A DNA stretch of 36,380 nucleotides from an uncultured Bacteroides sp. (lineage in GTDB: Bacteria > Bacteroidota > Bacteroidia > Bacteroidales > Bacteroidaceae), in contig CAMTOQ010000033.1 of NCBI GenBank assembly GCA_947074205.1, positions 1 through 36,380 of the forward strand, given 5' to 3'. A program made the translations under genes and the position numbers. The notes beneath the pieces are model-generated. The model did not search any database and had not been told where the DNA came from. It saw only the letters and a list, made by a program, of their open reading frames with translations. This document shows positions 17,639 to 25,639 of the stretch, in pieces (the first letter of the stretch is position 1; every line of letters begins with the position of its first letter).

Positions 17639-18462
17639 ATACTGATAAAAGAGAATGGACAACGATAAAAGAGTATGAAGATATTCTTTTTGATTACTAC
17701 AACGGCATTGCACGTATCACGATCAATAGAGAGCGCTATCGCAATGCTTTTACTCCTACTACTACAGCCGAGATGAGTGATGCACTACGCATCTGCCGCG
17801 AGGAGCAAGATATCTGTGTGGTGGTACTTACCGGTGCTGGCGATAAAGCTTTTTGTAGCGGTGGCGACCAAAATGTAAAAGGTCATGGCGGCTATATTGA
17901 TAAGAATGGTATTCCTCGTCTTAGCGTGTTGGATGTGCAGAAGCAGATTCGCAGCATTCCTAAACCGGTGATTGCGGCAGTAAATGGTTTTGCCATTGGT
18001 GGTGGTCACGTGCTTCATGTGGTTTGCGACCTCTCTATTGCTTCGGAGAATGCTATCTTTGGACAGACTGGTCCGAGAGTAGGTAGCTTCGATGCAGGTT
18101 TCGGTTCATCTTACTTGGCTCGTGTTGTAGGACAGAAAAAGGCACGTGAGATTTGGTTCCTTTGCCGCAAATACAATGCACAAGAGGCTTTGGATATGGG
18201 CTTAATCAATACCATTGTACCGCTTGAAAAACTAGAAGATGAGTATGTGCAATGGGCCGAAGAGATGATGCAGTTGAGCCCACTGGCTTTGCGTATGATT
18301 AAAGCCGGATTGAATGCAGAACTTGACGGTCAAGCTGGCATTCAGGAATTGGCAGGTGATGCTACCATGCTTTACTACATGACACCCGAAGCGCATGAGG
18401 GTAAGACTGCCTTCCTAGAAAAACGCAAACCTGATTTCAAGAAATTTCCTAAAATGCCATAA
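17635..18462 (+). CDS. menB: 1,4-dihydroxy-2-naphthoyl-CoA synthase
   Basis: Crotonase-fold enzyme that cyclises o-succinylbenzoyl-CoA to DHNA-CoA. 275 residues. The MenB-specific features are [31 protein letters not shown] (oxyanion loop), [38 protein letters not shown] and the ending [14 protein letters not shown]. No signal; cytosolic. It sits between menD and menC; the menH gene found between menD and menB in E. coli is absent. Confidence 0.96.
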   Translation: MNTDKREWTTIKEYEDILFDYYNGIARITINRERYRNAFTPTTTAEMSDALRICREEQDICVVVLTGAGDKAFCSGGDQNVKGHGGYIDKNGIPRLSVLDVQKQIRSIPKPVIAAVNGFAIGGGHVLHVVCDLSIASENAIFGQTGPRVGSFDAGFGSSYLARVVGQKKAREIWFLCRKYNAQEALDMGLINTIVPLEKLEDEYVQWAEEMMQLSPLALRMIKAGLNAELDGQAGIQELAGDATMLYYMTPEAHEGKTAFLEKRKPDFKKFPKMP

Positions 18463-18473
18463 GGCTATCTATC

Positions 18474-19502
18474 ATGCACTGCTCCATACAGATCTATCCC
18501 TATCGTCTTGTGTTTCGCAAGCCTGCCGGAACCTCTAGAGGTGTTTATCTTAAACGTGATGTTTGGTACATCTATCTTACATCCAATGATTACCCCGGTC
18601 GTGTGGGGATAGGGGAGTGTGCTCCACTTCCAAACCTTAGTTGTGACGACTTTGCCGATTATGAGACGCGGTTAAGAGAATGTTGCGACCAAGTGGAGCA
18701 ACAAGGGGTGTTGGACTATGAATTGCTTCGTAACTTCCCCTCTGCCTTGTTTGGACTAGAAACTGCATTGGCTCATCTTCGTTCAGGGCATTTTGCGTTT
18801 AATGACACCCTATTTGCGCAAGGCGAGCAAGGTATACCTATCAATGGGCTGATTTGGATGGGATCTTACGAGAGTATGTATCGCCAAATTGAGCAGAAGC
18901 TGGCAAGCGGTTTTCATTGCATCAAGCTAAAGATTGGAGCCATCGACTTCGAAGCGGAATTAGAGCTGATTAAAGCTATTCGCAAACGCTTTTCTTCGGA
19001 TGTTATTGAGATTCGTGTCGATGCCAATGGGGCGTTTAGCAAGGAATCTGCACTGGAGAAGCTGAAACGGCTGGCTCAATATGATATTCACTCTATTGAG
19101 CAGCCCATCGCTGCCGGTAGTTGGGGAGATATGGCACAGCTTGTTCAGCAATCTCCACTTCCTATTGCTTTAGATGAGGAACTGATTGGTGTCAATGATT
19201 TATCAATTAAGCAGCAACTTCTAGATACAATAAGACCTCACTATATTATATTGAAACCTTCTCTGCATGGAGGAATTTATGGTGGCAAAGAGTGGATTGA
19301 TGAGGCGAACAGACGCGATATAGGCTGGTGGGTTACATCGGCTTTGGAATCAAATATTGGGCTCAACTCCATTGCTCAATGGTGTGCTACTCTCAATAAC
19401 CCAATGCCACAGGGATTAGGAACGGGTGGACTGTTTATCAATAATATTGAGATGCCTTTACAGTTGCGAGGCTCTGAACTTTGGTTTACTAACGAAGAAT
19501 AG
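18474..19502 (+). CDS. menC: o-Succinylbenzoate synthase
   Basis: Enolase-superfamily dehydratase converting SHCHC to o-succinylbenzoate. 342 residues. The catalytic set is visible: Lys151-x-Lys153 (IKLKIG), metal ligands Asp183 (RVDANGAF), Glu209 (EQP) and Asp234 (ALDEEL), and Lys261 (LKPSLHGG). The N-terminal capping domain contains VGIGECAPLPNLS. It starts 11 bases after the menB stop. Dipeptide epimerases share the fold, but the operon position fixes the assignment. Confidence 0.93.
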   Translation: MHCSIQIYPYRLVFRKPAGTSRGVYLKRDVWYIYLTSNDYPGRVGIGECAPLPNLSCDDFADYETRLRECCDQVEQQGVLDYELLRNFPSALFGLETALAHLRSGHFAFNDTLFAQGEQGIPINGLIWMGSYESMYRQIEQKLASGFHCIKLKIGAIDFEAELELIKAIRKRFSSDVIEIRVDANGAFSKESALEKLKRLAQYDIHSIEQPIAAGSWGDMAQLVQQSPLPIALDEELIGVNDLSIKQQLLDTIRPHYIILKPSLHGGIYGGKEWIDEANRRDIGWWVTSALESNIGLNSIAQWCATLNNPMPQGLGTGGLFINNIEMPLQLRGSELWFTNEE

Positions 19503-19508
19503 TCTATT

Positions 19509-20600
19509 ATGATAATGAACCGAAGTCAACAGCAAATCTGCATTGATGGTAAGCATTATACTCTCAGCCAGCTGCATCATCATATTTCTGTTCAAGAAGA
19601 CGGAGAACTGAAATTATTTATCGAAGATCTTTACCACTTTCTGGAACAATGGTTCTCTGAAACCGACTCTATTGAAGTACACACTTCCGGTTCCACAGGT
19701 TCACCCAAGAGGATGCTTGTTAGTAAGCAACGTATGATGCAGAGTGCCAGGCTGACTTGCGAGTTTCTACATCTTCTCCCCGGTAGCACCACGCTGCTTT
19801 GTATGCCCCTACGCTATATTGCAGGTAAGATGATGGTGGTGCGGGCGCTAGTAGCTCAACTTAATCTTCTGCTTTCTCCACCTTCGGGCCATCCTTTGGC
19901 CAATATTTCTGTTCCGGTAGACTTTTCGGCCATGGTGCCGTTGCAGGTATTCAACTCTATGCAGTTGCCTATTGAGGAAGATCGATTGAAGTCTATAGGC
20001 ACTCTTATTATTGGCGGCGGGGTGATTGATGCCACTATCGAGAGTGAATTGCGCCATTTCCCCGGAGCTATCTATTCTACTTATGGGATGACTGAGACGC
20101 TTTCGCACATTGCTTTGAGAAGGGTGAGCGGCCCTAGTGCCTCCTCCTATTACCAACCTTTCTCGTCGGTCGATCTTTCTCTTTCTTCCGAAAATACATT
20201 GATTATCAATGCTCCTCTCGTGGCCGAAGAGATTTTGTATACCAATGATGTGGCTCGGATACAGAGTGATGGCTCCTTTGAGATTCTAGGGCGAAAGGAT
20301 AATATCGTCAATAGTGGTGGTATTAAGATACAGATAGAGGAGGTTGAAACGATTTTGAAACCCTATATCAATACACCATTTGCCATGAGTTATGTGGTTG
20401 ATTCCCGTTTAGGACAAGCTTTGGTTTTACTTTCGGAAGATGCGGCCGCACTCCACTTGGACTATACTATGCTACCACCCTATAAGCGTCCCAAATATAT
20501 GTTTGTTGTGAAGCAACTGCCTCTGACGGGAACCGGTAAAATCGATCGTCTAAACTGTCATCTTCTTGCCGAGCAAGAAAGGGAGGCAATTAGTTTATAA
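19509..20600 (+). CDS. menE: o-Succinylbenzoate-CoA ligase, compact form
   Basis: Adenylate-forming ligase that activates o-succinylbenzoate with CoA. 363 residues, notably shorter than the 451 of E. coli MenE. The ATP loop THTSGSTGSPK-type motif lies at residues 58-67, whereas in E. coli it is near 145, so most of the N-terminal subdomain is missing. The rest is intact: STYGMTETLSHIALR, the hinge region ILGRKDNIVNSGGIKI and the GTGKIDR loop with the C-terminal catalytic lysine. The start could also be the ATG at 19515. Last gene of the men operon, followed by a bidirectional terminator. Confidence 0.9.
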   Translation: MIMNRSQQQICIDGKHYTLSQLHHHISVQEDGELKLFIEDLYHFLEQWFSETDSIEVHTSGSTGSPKRMLVSKQRMMQSARLTCEFLHLLPGSTTLLCMPLRYIAGKMMVVRALVAQLNLLLSPPSGHPLANISVPVDFSAMVPLQVFNSMQLPIEEDRLKSIGTLIIGGGVIDATIESELRHFPGAIYSTYGMTETLSHIALRRVSGPSASSYYQPFSSVDLSLSSENTLIINAPLVAEEILYTNDVARIQSDGSFEILGRKDNIVNSGGIKIQIEEVETILKPYINTPFAMSYVVDSRLGQALVLLSEDAAALHLDYTMLPPYKRPKYMFVVKQLPLTGTGKIDRLNCHLLAEQEREAISL

Positions 20601-20716
20601 GAACGATAAAGCCTTAAAACAGCTGAAGCAGGACTTCCAATATTATACTGTAGTTACGAAAGCTCTTATGCAAGGAAGCTACAAATCTGAACCCTATTTT
20701 TTAGCTTGTAATCATA

Positions 20717-20763
20717 AAAGAGAGACCCTCAAAAGTTATCTAAACTTCTGAGGGTCTCTCTTT
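20717..20763. terminator. Bidirectional terminator between menE and the POT transporter gene
   Basis: A 15-bp perfect stem (20717-20731 with 20749-20763) containing GAGAGACCCTCA, extended by an inner AAGTT/AACTT pairing. T-rich sequence follows on the plus strand and TTTTAT on the minus strand. The 116 bases between menE and the stem hold no supported gene. Confidence 0.88.
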
Positions 20764-20821
20764 GTTCTTTCACACATCATGTCATTACCGTATGAATGGT
20801 ATGTGTAAGTGGTTTCATAAA

Positions 20822-22414
20822 TTATTCTATACCGTGCATCATCTTTTTCAATAAGCCCGAAATGGCGAACAACACAATAGCTGCGGCACCACTCATAAAG
20901 ACGAAGAGCATAAAGAAGTCGTGCAAGTTTTCCACATGATAGCCTAAGAAGGATTTAGTCACAGTGCCATCGGGGTAATAACCGCTCAATACACCTGCAA
21001 ATTTATTTGCGCAAGCTGTACTTAAGAACCATACACCCATCATCAGCGATCCGAAGCGGGCAGGGGAGAGTTTGCTAACCATAGACAGACCAATTGGCGA
21101 AAGACTTAATTCTCCACAAGTGTGTACTAAGTATAAGCTTGTAAGCCATATCATGCTCACTTTAGTGCCTACGTCTACGCCGTCTACACCATAAGCGATA
21201 ATCAAATATCCTAAAGATAACAATAGCAAACCGATGGCCTGTTTAACGGGCGAACTTGGTTCTATACCTCTACGTCCTAAGAAGGACCACAGAGCTGCAA
21301 ATAGCGGTGCTAGCGTTACTACAAAGATGGCATTGAAGGATTGGAAATAGGCTGCAGGCATTTCCCATCCCAGGATGTCACGATTAGTTTGCTCATCGGC
21401 AAAGAACGTCAACGAGGCTCCCGCTTGTTCGAAGGCTGCCCAGAAGAAGATCACAAAGAATGAGATGATGTAAATCACATAAATACGTGTGCGTTCCAAC
21501 TTAGTGAGCGACTTGTCGGTGATGATAAAGACTGGCATCACAATCAAGGTTGAATAGATGAGCGATCCAATCCAGTCTGCATTGTCGAAAATACCTCCAT
21601 TACCTCTGAAATAGCCCCAATTGATAGAGAAGAGCAGGAATAGAACTACGGCACCAGCAATAGCTGTGGCTATGCGCATAGGACTTAAAGGCTCATTGTT
21701 GGCCGCCTCTTTAGCTTCTTTCTTTTTAGGAAGTCCAATTGGCTCGCCACTTGGTGTGCATAGGTATTTGTTTTTGAATATTTGGAAAATCGTAGTTCCA
21801 ATAACCATACCGATACTTGCCGAAAGGAAACCCCATTTAAAATCGGCTGGATTGCCTGTGTTACCAACCAAACCACACCACAAAGGTGCAATGGTGGCTC
21901 CTAGATTGATACCCATATAGAAAATGGTGAAGGCCGAGTCTTTGCGCTTGTCTGTTGGGTCATACAAATCGCCCACCATAGAAGATATATTGGGCTTAAA
22001 GAAACCATTTCCCATGATCAATGCAAATAGACCCATGAACATCAATAGTTGAGGCAGATTGATGACCATACTACCCAACGATATGATGCTTTCGTGTTGG
22101 TCGTAAAACGTCGCGCTAAAAAACATAAAGAGCTGGCCGATGGCCATTATCATACCTCCCCAAAAGATGGAACGGCGATTTCCCCAATAACGGTCGGCAA
22201 TGTATCCTCCTAAAAGAGGGGTTAAATAAACTAGTCCGGTGAAGCTACCATAAATTTGTGAAGACTCTTCCTTACTTAGCAATAACGCTTGTATCATGTA
22301 AAGCATAAACAATGCTCTCATTCCATAGTAACTAAAACGTTCCCACATTTCAGTTACGAATAGTAAATAGAGCCCTTTAGGATGACCTTTCGCTTGGCCT
22401 TTTGTGCTACTCAT
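20822..22414 (-). CDS. POT/PTR-family proton-coupled oligopeptide transporter
   Basis: 530-residue major-facilitator transporter for di- and tripeptides across the inner membrane. The family motif Glu-x-x-Glu-Arg is present as TEMWERFSYYGMRALFMLY at residues 22-40. It is followed by LLGGYIADRYWGNRRSIFWGG and, later, FFKPNISSMVGDLYDPTDKRKDSAFTIFYMGINLGA, the classic POT signature. About 14 hydrophobic segments are visible, with a charged loop near residue 235 (LPKKKEAKEAA). A single gene on the minus strand, with its own -7 element and a shared terminator with the convergent menE. Confidence 0.93.
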   Translation of the reverse strand: MSSTKGQAKGHPKGLYLLFVTEMWERFSYYGMRALFMLYMIQALLLSKEESSQIYGSFTGLVYLTPLLGGYIADRYWGNRRSIFWGGMIMAIGQLFMFFSATFYDQHESIISLGSMVINLPQLLMFMGLFALIMGNGFFKPNISSMVGDLYDPTDKRKDSAFTIFYMGINLGATIAPLWCGLVGNTGNPADFKWGFLSASIGMVIGTTIFQIFKNKYLCTPSGEPIGLPKKKEAKEAANNEPLSPMRIATAIAGAVVLFLLFSINWGYFRGNGGIFDNADWIGSLIYSTLIVMPVFIITDKSLTKLERTRIYVIYIISFFVIFFWAAFEQAGASLTFFADEQTNRDILGWEMPAAYFQSFNAIFVVTLAPLFAALWSFLGRRGIEPSSPVKQAIGLLLLSLGYLIIAYGVDGVDVGTKVSMIWLTSLYLVHTCGELSLSPIGLSMVSKLSPARFGSLMMGVWFLSTACANKFAGVLSGYYPDGTVTKSFLGYHVENLHDFFMLFVFMSGAAAIVLFAISGLLKKMMHGIE

Positions 22415-22459
22415 TTTCTTTTTAATTTAATAGTGTTTTATTTTGTCGATTGAAGGCAG

Positions 22460-22467
22460 CAAAAATA
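22460..22467 (-). promoter_or_regulatory. -7 element of the POT transporter gene
   Basis: On the minus strand TATTTTTG matches TAnnTTTG, 45 bases upstream of the ATG. The nearest TTTG upstream is 24 bases away, longer than usual. Confidence 0.5.
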
Positions 22468-22722
22468 CATAAGTTAAGGGGCATATATATTCAAAATGCT
22501 TTAAGAAATATGAAAAATTGGTTTAAATGTAAGGGTTTTCCTAGGTATTTAAACTTTGTGATGGCTATTTGAGGGAAAATTAGAGAAGAATGAAACGAAA
22601 ATAGATGCAGCGGCAACTATTGTGTAATTCTAGAAGTGAAAGAGGTTATAAGCCATAAAGTAATATAAAGGGTTAAAGTTTACAAGAACGGTGCCTCTCT
22701 TCAAAGATATCTTTTACTCTTT

Positions 22723-22753
22723 TTTGTATTGCCTCTATCAATTTGTATCTTTG
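22723..22753 (+). promoter_or_regulatory. ribE promoter
   Basis: TTTG (22723-22726), 19 bases, then TATCTTTG (22746-22753): a full match in sequence and spacing. The leader would be about 95 bases. Confidence 0.8.
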
Positions 22754-22853
22754 ATGCCGTTAAAATGTTCATCGAACAGAGTTATCGCATTTATTTAATC
22801 ATCGCTTCTCAGTTGCCAGTCAGATGAGGAGTACTTAAAGAAAGAAATAGACT

Positions 22854-23456
22854 ATGTTTTCTGGAATCGTAGAAGAATATGCCGTGCTAGTGTCACTGGT
22901 TAAGGAACAAGAGAATATTCACTTTACCTTCAAATGTTCGTTTGTTGACGAGCTAAAAATTGATCAAAGCATCTCACACAATGGGGTATGTCTAACTGTC
23001 GTTAGTCTTACTGAAGAAACTTATACTGTGACTGCCATGAAAGAGACATTAGAGTGTTCTAATCTTGGCACGTTGGTGGTGGGTGATAAAGTCAATATCG
23101 AACGTAGCATGATGATGAATGGTCGTCTAGATGGACATATTGTACAGGGACATGTAGACCAAACTGCAGAGTGTATAGCTATCGATGACGCGGATGGCAG
23201 CTGGTATTTTACCTTCAAGTATGCTTTTGATAAAGAGATGGCGAAGCGTGGCTATATCACTGTAGACAAAGGTTCGGTGACGGTGAACGGTGTAAGTCTT
23301 ACGGTTTGTAATCCTACCGATGAGACTTTCCAAGTAGCTATCATCCCTTATACTTACGAGCATACCAACTTCCACACTTTTAAAGTGGGCAGCATCATCA
23401 ACCTAGAGTTTGATATCATTGGTAAGTATATTAGCCGTATGATTGCTTACAAATAA
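22854..23456 (+). CDS. ribE: Riboflavin synthase alpha chain
   Basis: Dismutates two 6,7-dimethyl-8-ribityllumazine molecules to riboflavin; cytosolic homotrimer. 200 residues with the invariant start MFSGIVEE and two tandem lumazine-binding repeats (about 1-97 and 98-190). Each has a VCLTV / VSLTV motif (SHNGVCLTVV and VNGVSLTVC), and MNGRLDGHIVQGHVD marks the junction. Monocistronic, with a clean promoter and a terminator. Also named ribC in some genomes. No FMN riboswitch in front. Confidence 0.95.
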   Translation: MFSGIVEEYAVLVSLVKEQENIHFTFKCSFVDELKIDQSISHNGVCLTVVSLTEETYTVTAMKETLECSNLGTLVVGDKVNIERSMMMNGRLDGHIVQGHVDQTAECIAIDDADGSWYFTFKYAFDKEMAKRGYITVDKGSVTVNGVSLTVCNPTDETFQVAIIPYTYEHTNFHTFKVGSIINLEFDIIGKYISRMIAYK

Positions 23457-23479
23457 GGATAAGATTACTGAATATATTG

Positions 23480-23529
23480 AAGCAGGATGCACCTCAGCAG
23501 TGTACTCCTGCTTTTTTCTTTTGATATAG
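23480..23529 (+). terminator. ribE terminator
   Basis: AAGCAGGA (23480-23487) pairs with TCCTGCTT (23516-23523), with a 28-base loop that can pair partly, and the T-rich run CTTTTTTCTTTT follows. It lies just beyond the end of the convergent brkB-like gene and may serve both. Confidence 0.75.
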
Positions 23530-23534
23530 TCACA

Positions 23535-24854
23535 TTACAAATCTTTTAGCAAAATCTTACTGGTACGTTCATAGTAATCTTCGCGTGCCTCCAACAAGAC
23601 CTTCCATTCATTGTTAAACTCTTTGGTATTGTCCACTTTGAAGTTTTCAGAACCGTGTCTGTCGAGACGTTCAAATAGCATGGCCACGTTCATTTGGTTC
23701 ACATCGAACGCAGGCTGATAGCCCACCTTGTCGCTTTTTATATCATCGGTTCGTTCGTTGATGAAACCGATTTCAGTAAGATTGTTTAATACCTGTACGG
23801 TGAGGCGGAGAGGTATCTGGTTGTCTTCCGATAACTCCTGGGCCGTGTAGGGTGGGCCTTGCTCTACAAATCGTTTGGTGATGAGAGACATGATTAGAAC
23901 CGTGATGAAATCTTTGTATCGGCGGCTGATGTTGCGCGTATCTTTATCGAAGCTAAAGTTGCGTATGTTTTGTCCTGCGTAGTTGAGTAGGGCACCAAAG
24001 AGGCAAATGGTCCATGAAATCTGCATCCATAACAAGAACATGGGTAAAGCGGCAAAGCTACCATATATAGCGTTGTAGCGTGTGACCCACATCTGACTAC
24101 CTATATATATATATTGAAATCCTTGATAGGCCGAACCTGCAAGTATGCCGGCAATAAGAGCATATTTGAACTTTACCTTGGTGTTGGGCATCACAATATA
24201 AAGCGATGTGAACATAAACCAGGTAAAGACAAACGGTATAAGTTTGATGAGGAATTTGAGGAAGGGGGTGAGCAGCTCGAAATTGATCATGTCTTCTACG
24301 CTGGTGCTCATAAAGAGGGAAAGGCCACCCGACACTACAATTACTATAGGGGTGATGAGCAGCATCGAAAAGTAATCGGTAATCATGCGATAGATGGTGC
24401 GCCCCTTTTTAAGGTTCCAGATGCGGTTGAACACAATCTCGATATCATTGATAAGGTTGAGCACTGTCCATAATAACATGATAAGACCCACGCCGATAAA
24501 CACGCCGCCTTTCGTTTCGGAAAGATAGGATTCAACAAACTTGAAGATGATATCGGTAGTTTCGGAACTTCCACCAAAGGCGCGATAAAACTCGTTCTCC
24601 ATCAATGCGGAATAACCAAAACCACGGGCAATGGCAAATAGCATAGCAAATATGGGTACGATAGCGAGGAGGGTGCTGTAGGTCAAAGCGGCAGCTTTGC
24701 TCAAGATGCGATATTCGATGAAACGGTCGGTGCAAAGATAAAGCGTCTTAATGGCATTGTAGAGCGAATACTTGCGTTTGGTCACCTCGTTTTCGGTGAT
24801 TCGCCAAATGTCATACGATAGGAACTTCCAAATCTCGGCAATTCTCTTTCTCAT
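23535..24854 (-). CDS. YihY/BrkB-family inner-membrane protein with C-terminal winged-helix-like domain
   Basis: 439 residues from the ATG at 24854 (MRKRIAEIWKF). The frame stays open upstream to 24935, but that region is the 3' end of the RNase P RNA, so the longer start is rejected. Residues about 50-310 hold six membrane helices of the BrkB/YihY family, with AALTYSTLLAIVPIFAMLFAIARGFG at the first, and GVGLIMLLWTVLNLINDIE and FRYALIAGILAGSAYQ-like segments later. Residues about 330-439 are soluble. The stretch YTAQELSEDNQIPLRLTVQVLNNLTEIGFI looks like a winged-helix domain. Formerly annotated as ribonuclease BN, a name now considered wrong for this family. Function unknown. Confidence 0.88.
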   Translation of the reverse strand: MRKRIAEIWKFLSYDIWRITENEVTKRKYSLYNAIKTLYLCTDRFIEYRILSKAAALTYSTLLAIVPIFAMLFAIARGFGYSALMENEFYRAFGGSSETTDIIFKFVESYLSETKGGVFIGVGLIMLLWTVLNLINDIEIVFNRIWNLKKGRTIYRMITDYFSMLLITPIVIVVSGGLSLFMSTSVEDMINFELLTPFLKFLIKLIPFVFTWFMFTSLYIVMPNTKVKFKYALIAGILAGSAYQGFQYIYIGSQMWVTRYNAIYGSFAALPMFLLWMQISWTICLFGALLNYAGQNIRNFSFDKDTRNISRRYKDFITVLIMSLITKRFVEQGPPYTAQELSEDNQIPLRLTVQVLNNLTEIGFINERTDDIKSDKVGYQPAFDVNQMNVAMLFERLDRHGSENFKVDNTKEFNNEWKVLLEAREDYYERTSKILLKDL

Positions 24855-24892
24855 AGAGGCATCGAATAGAAGGTTTTTTCTTGAAAAGAATG

Positions 24893-25272
24893 AAAAGCAG
24901 TGAGTCTGTAAGCCGGGTTCTGTTCCTGATTTCAAGAAATCAAGCGTCTGTCATTTATCTGAGCGACAAGTCACCTTGCCACTTTAGCGGTCTACCCTCC
25001 GACATGGAGCGAGCAGCTCTCTTAACGCCGGTATACATGACCTTACAACACCTAAGACGCACAGCCTGTATGTCGCCACACAGCTGGTAGGCTCTTACCC
25101 CACCTTCTCACCCTTACCATCTCTCCAAAGGATTAATGGCGGTTATTTTCTTCTACGTTACTCTACCCTCGCGGACAGCTTTCTGTTAGGAAGTAGGTTG
25201 CTCTTTGTTGCCCGGACTTTCCTCCTACACACCCTTGCGGGTGCATACGCGACAAACCGACCTACTGCTTTT
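24893..25272 (-). ncRNA. rnpB: RNase P RNA, bacterial type A-like
   Basis: Catalytic RNA of RNase P, which matures tRNA 5' ends. Read on the minus strand it has the conserved P4 5' half GAGGAAAGTCCGGGC, the ACAGAACCCGGCTTACAG block near the 3' end, and the AGGGTGAGAAGGTGGGGTAAGAGC-type core between them. The ends are set by the P1 helix: AAAAGCAGT (25272-25264) pairs with ACTGCTTTT (24901-24893), nine perfect base pairs. About 380 nt, normal length. Its promoter lies just upstream, and the next gene begins 38 bases after its end. Confidence 0.96.
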
Positions 25273-25277
25273 CGCTA

Positions 25278-25308
25278 CAAAAGTAAGCTATTTTCGCCAT
25301 TAATCAAA
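25278..25308 (-). promoter_or_regulatory. rnpB promoter
   Basis: On the minus strand TTTG (25308-25305), 19 bases, then TACTTTTG (25285-25278). The predicted start, about six bases on, coincides with the 5' end of the P1 helix at 25272, which supports both calls. Confidence 0.85.
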
Positions 25309-25564
25309 CTTTGACCGCTGTAAAAAGACTTACAGAGGCTTTTTGCGGCTTACTTGTGCCAATAGATTTACGTATTGAAAAGAAACTCTATAAAAAACAG
25401 ATAGATGTCGCAGAAAGTTGACGGATAATCTATATTTTTGAAATCGATAAATAAGATTTGGCGAGTTGATAAGTGATGCTTCTGTATCCTGTTTGTAGGC
25501 CTATTCTACTCGGTTTGGTGAGCATTGCAACTCATCATGCTGACTAAGGCTTGCCTGCAAAGCC

Positions 25565-25597
25565 CGTTTAAATACAGTTTAAATACCGTTTAAACAG
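25565..25597 (+). repeat. Three 11-base tandem repeats
   Basis: CGTTTAAATAC, AGTTTAAATAC and CGTTTAAACAG follow one another without spacing, so GTTTAAA recurs at 25566, 25577 and 25588. They end 43 bases before the start of the endopeptidase gene. Confidence 0.8.
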
Positions 25598-25639
25598 CTG
25601 TATTTTGGCTGTTGCCAATCAATTTTCTTACTATAAATA

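Larger units (their letters stand above)
22415..22853. other. Intergenic region between divergent POT transporter and ribE genes
   Basis: 439 bases. Contains a -7 element for the transporter on the minus strand (22460-22467), an inverted repeat GTTTAAAT/ATTTAAAC (22521-22528 and 22547-22554, 18-base spacer), and the ribE promoter (22723-22753). No protein gene is supported, and no FMN riboswitch is visible in the ribE leader. Confidence 0.65.
25273..25639. other. Intergenic region upstream of rnpB and the endopeptidase gene
   Basis: 367 bases between divergent units. Holds the rnpB promoter, a plus-strand TATTTTTG (25433-25440) without a -33 partner, and a triple 11-base repeat at 25565-25597. 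No protein gene seen. Confidence 0.65.

Noticed and set aside
20566..20751. Short plus-strand open frame across the end of menE and its terminator
   Set aside because: It overlaps menE in another frame and runs through the terminator hairpin.
22754..22853. FMN riboswitch ahead of riboflavin synthase
   Set aside because: None of the conserved RFN blocks is visible in the ~95-base leader.
24855..24935. N-terminal extension of the BrkB-like protein
   Set aside because: The extension would be encoded by the 3' end of RNase P RNA; the ATG at 24854 gives a normal start.
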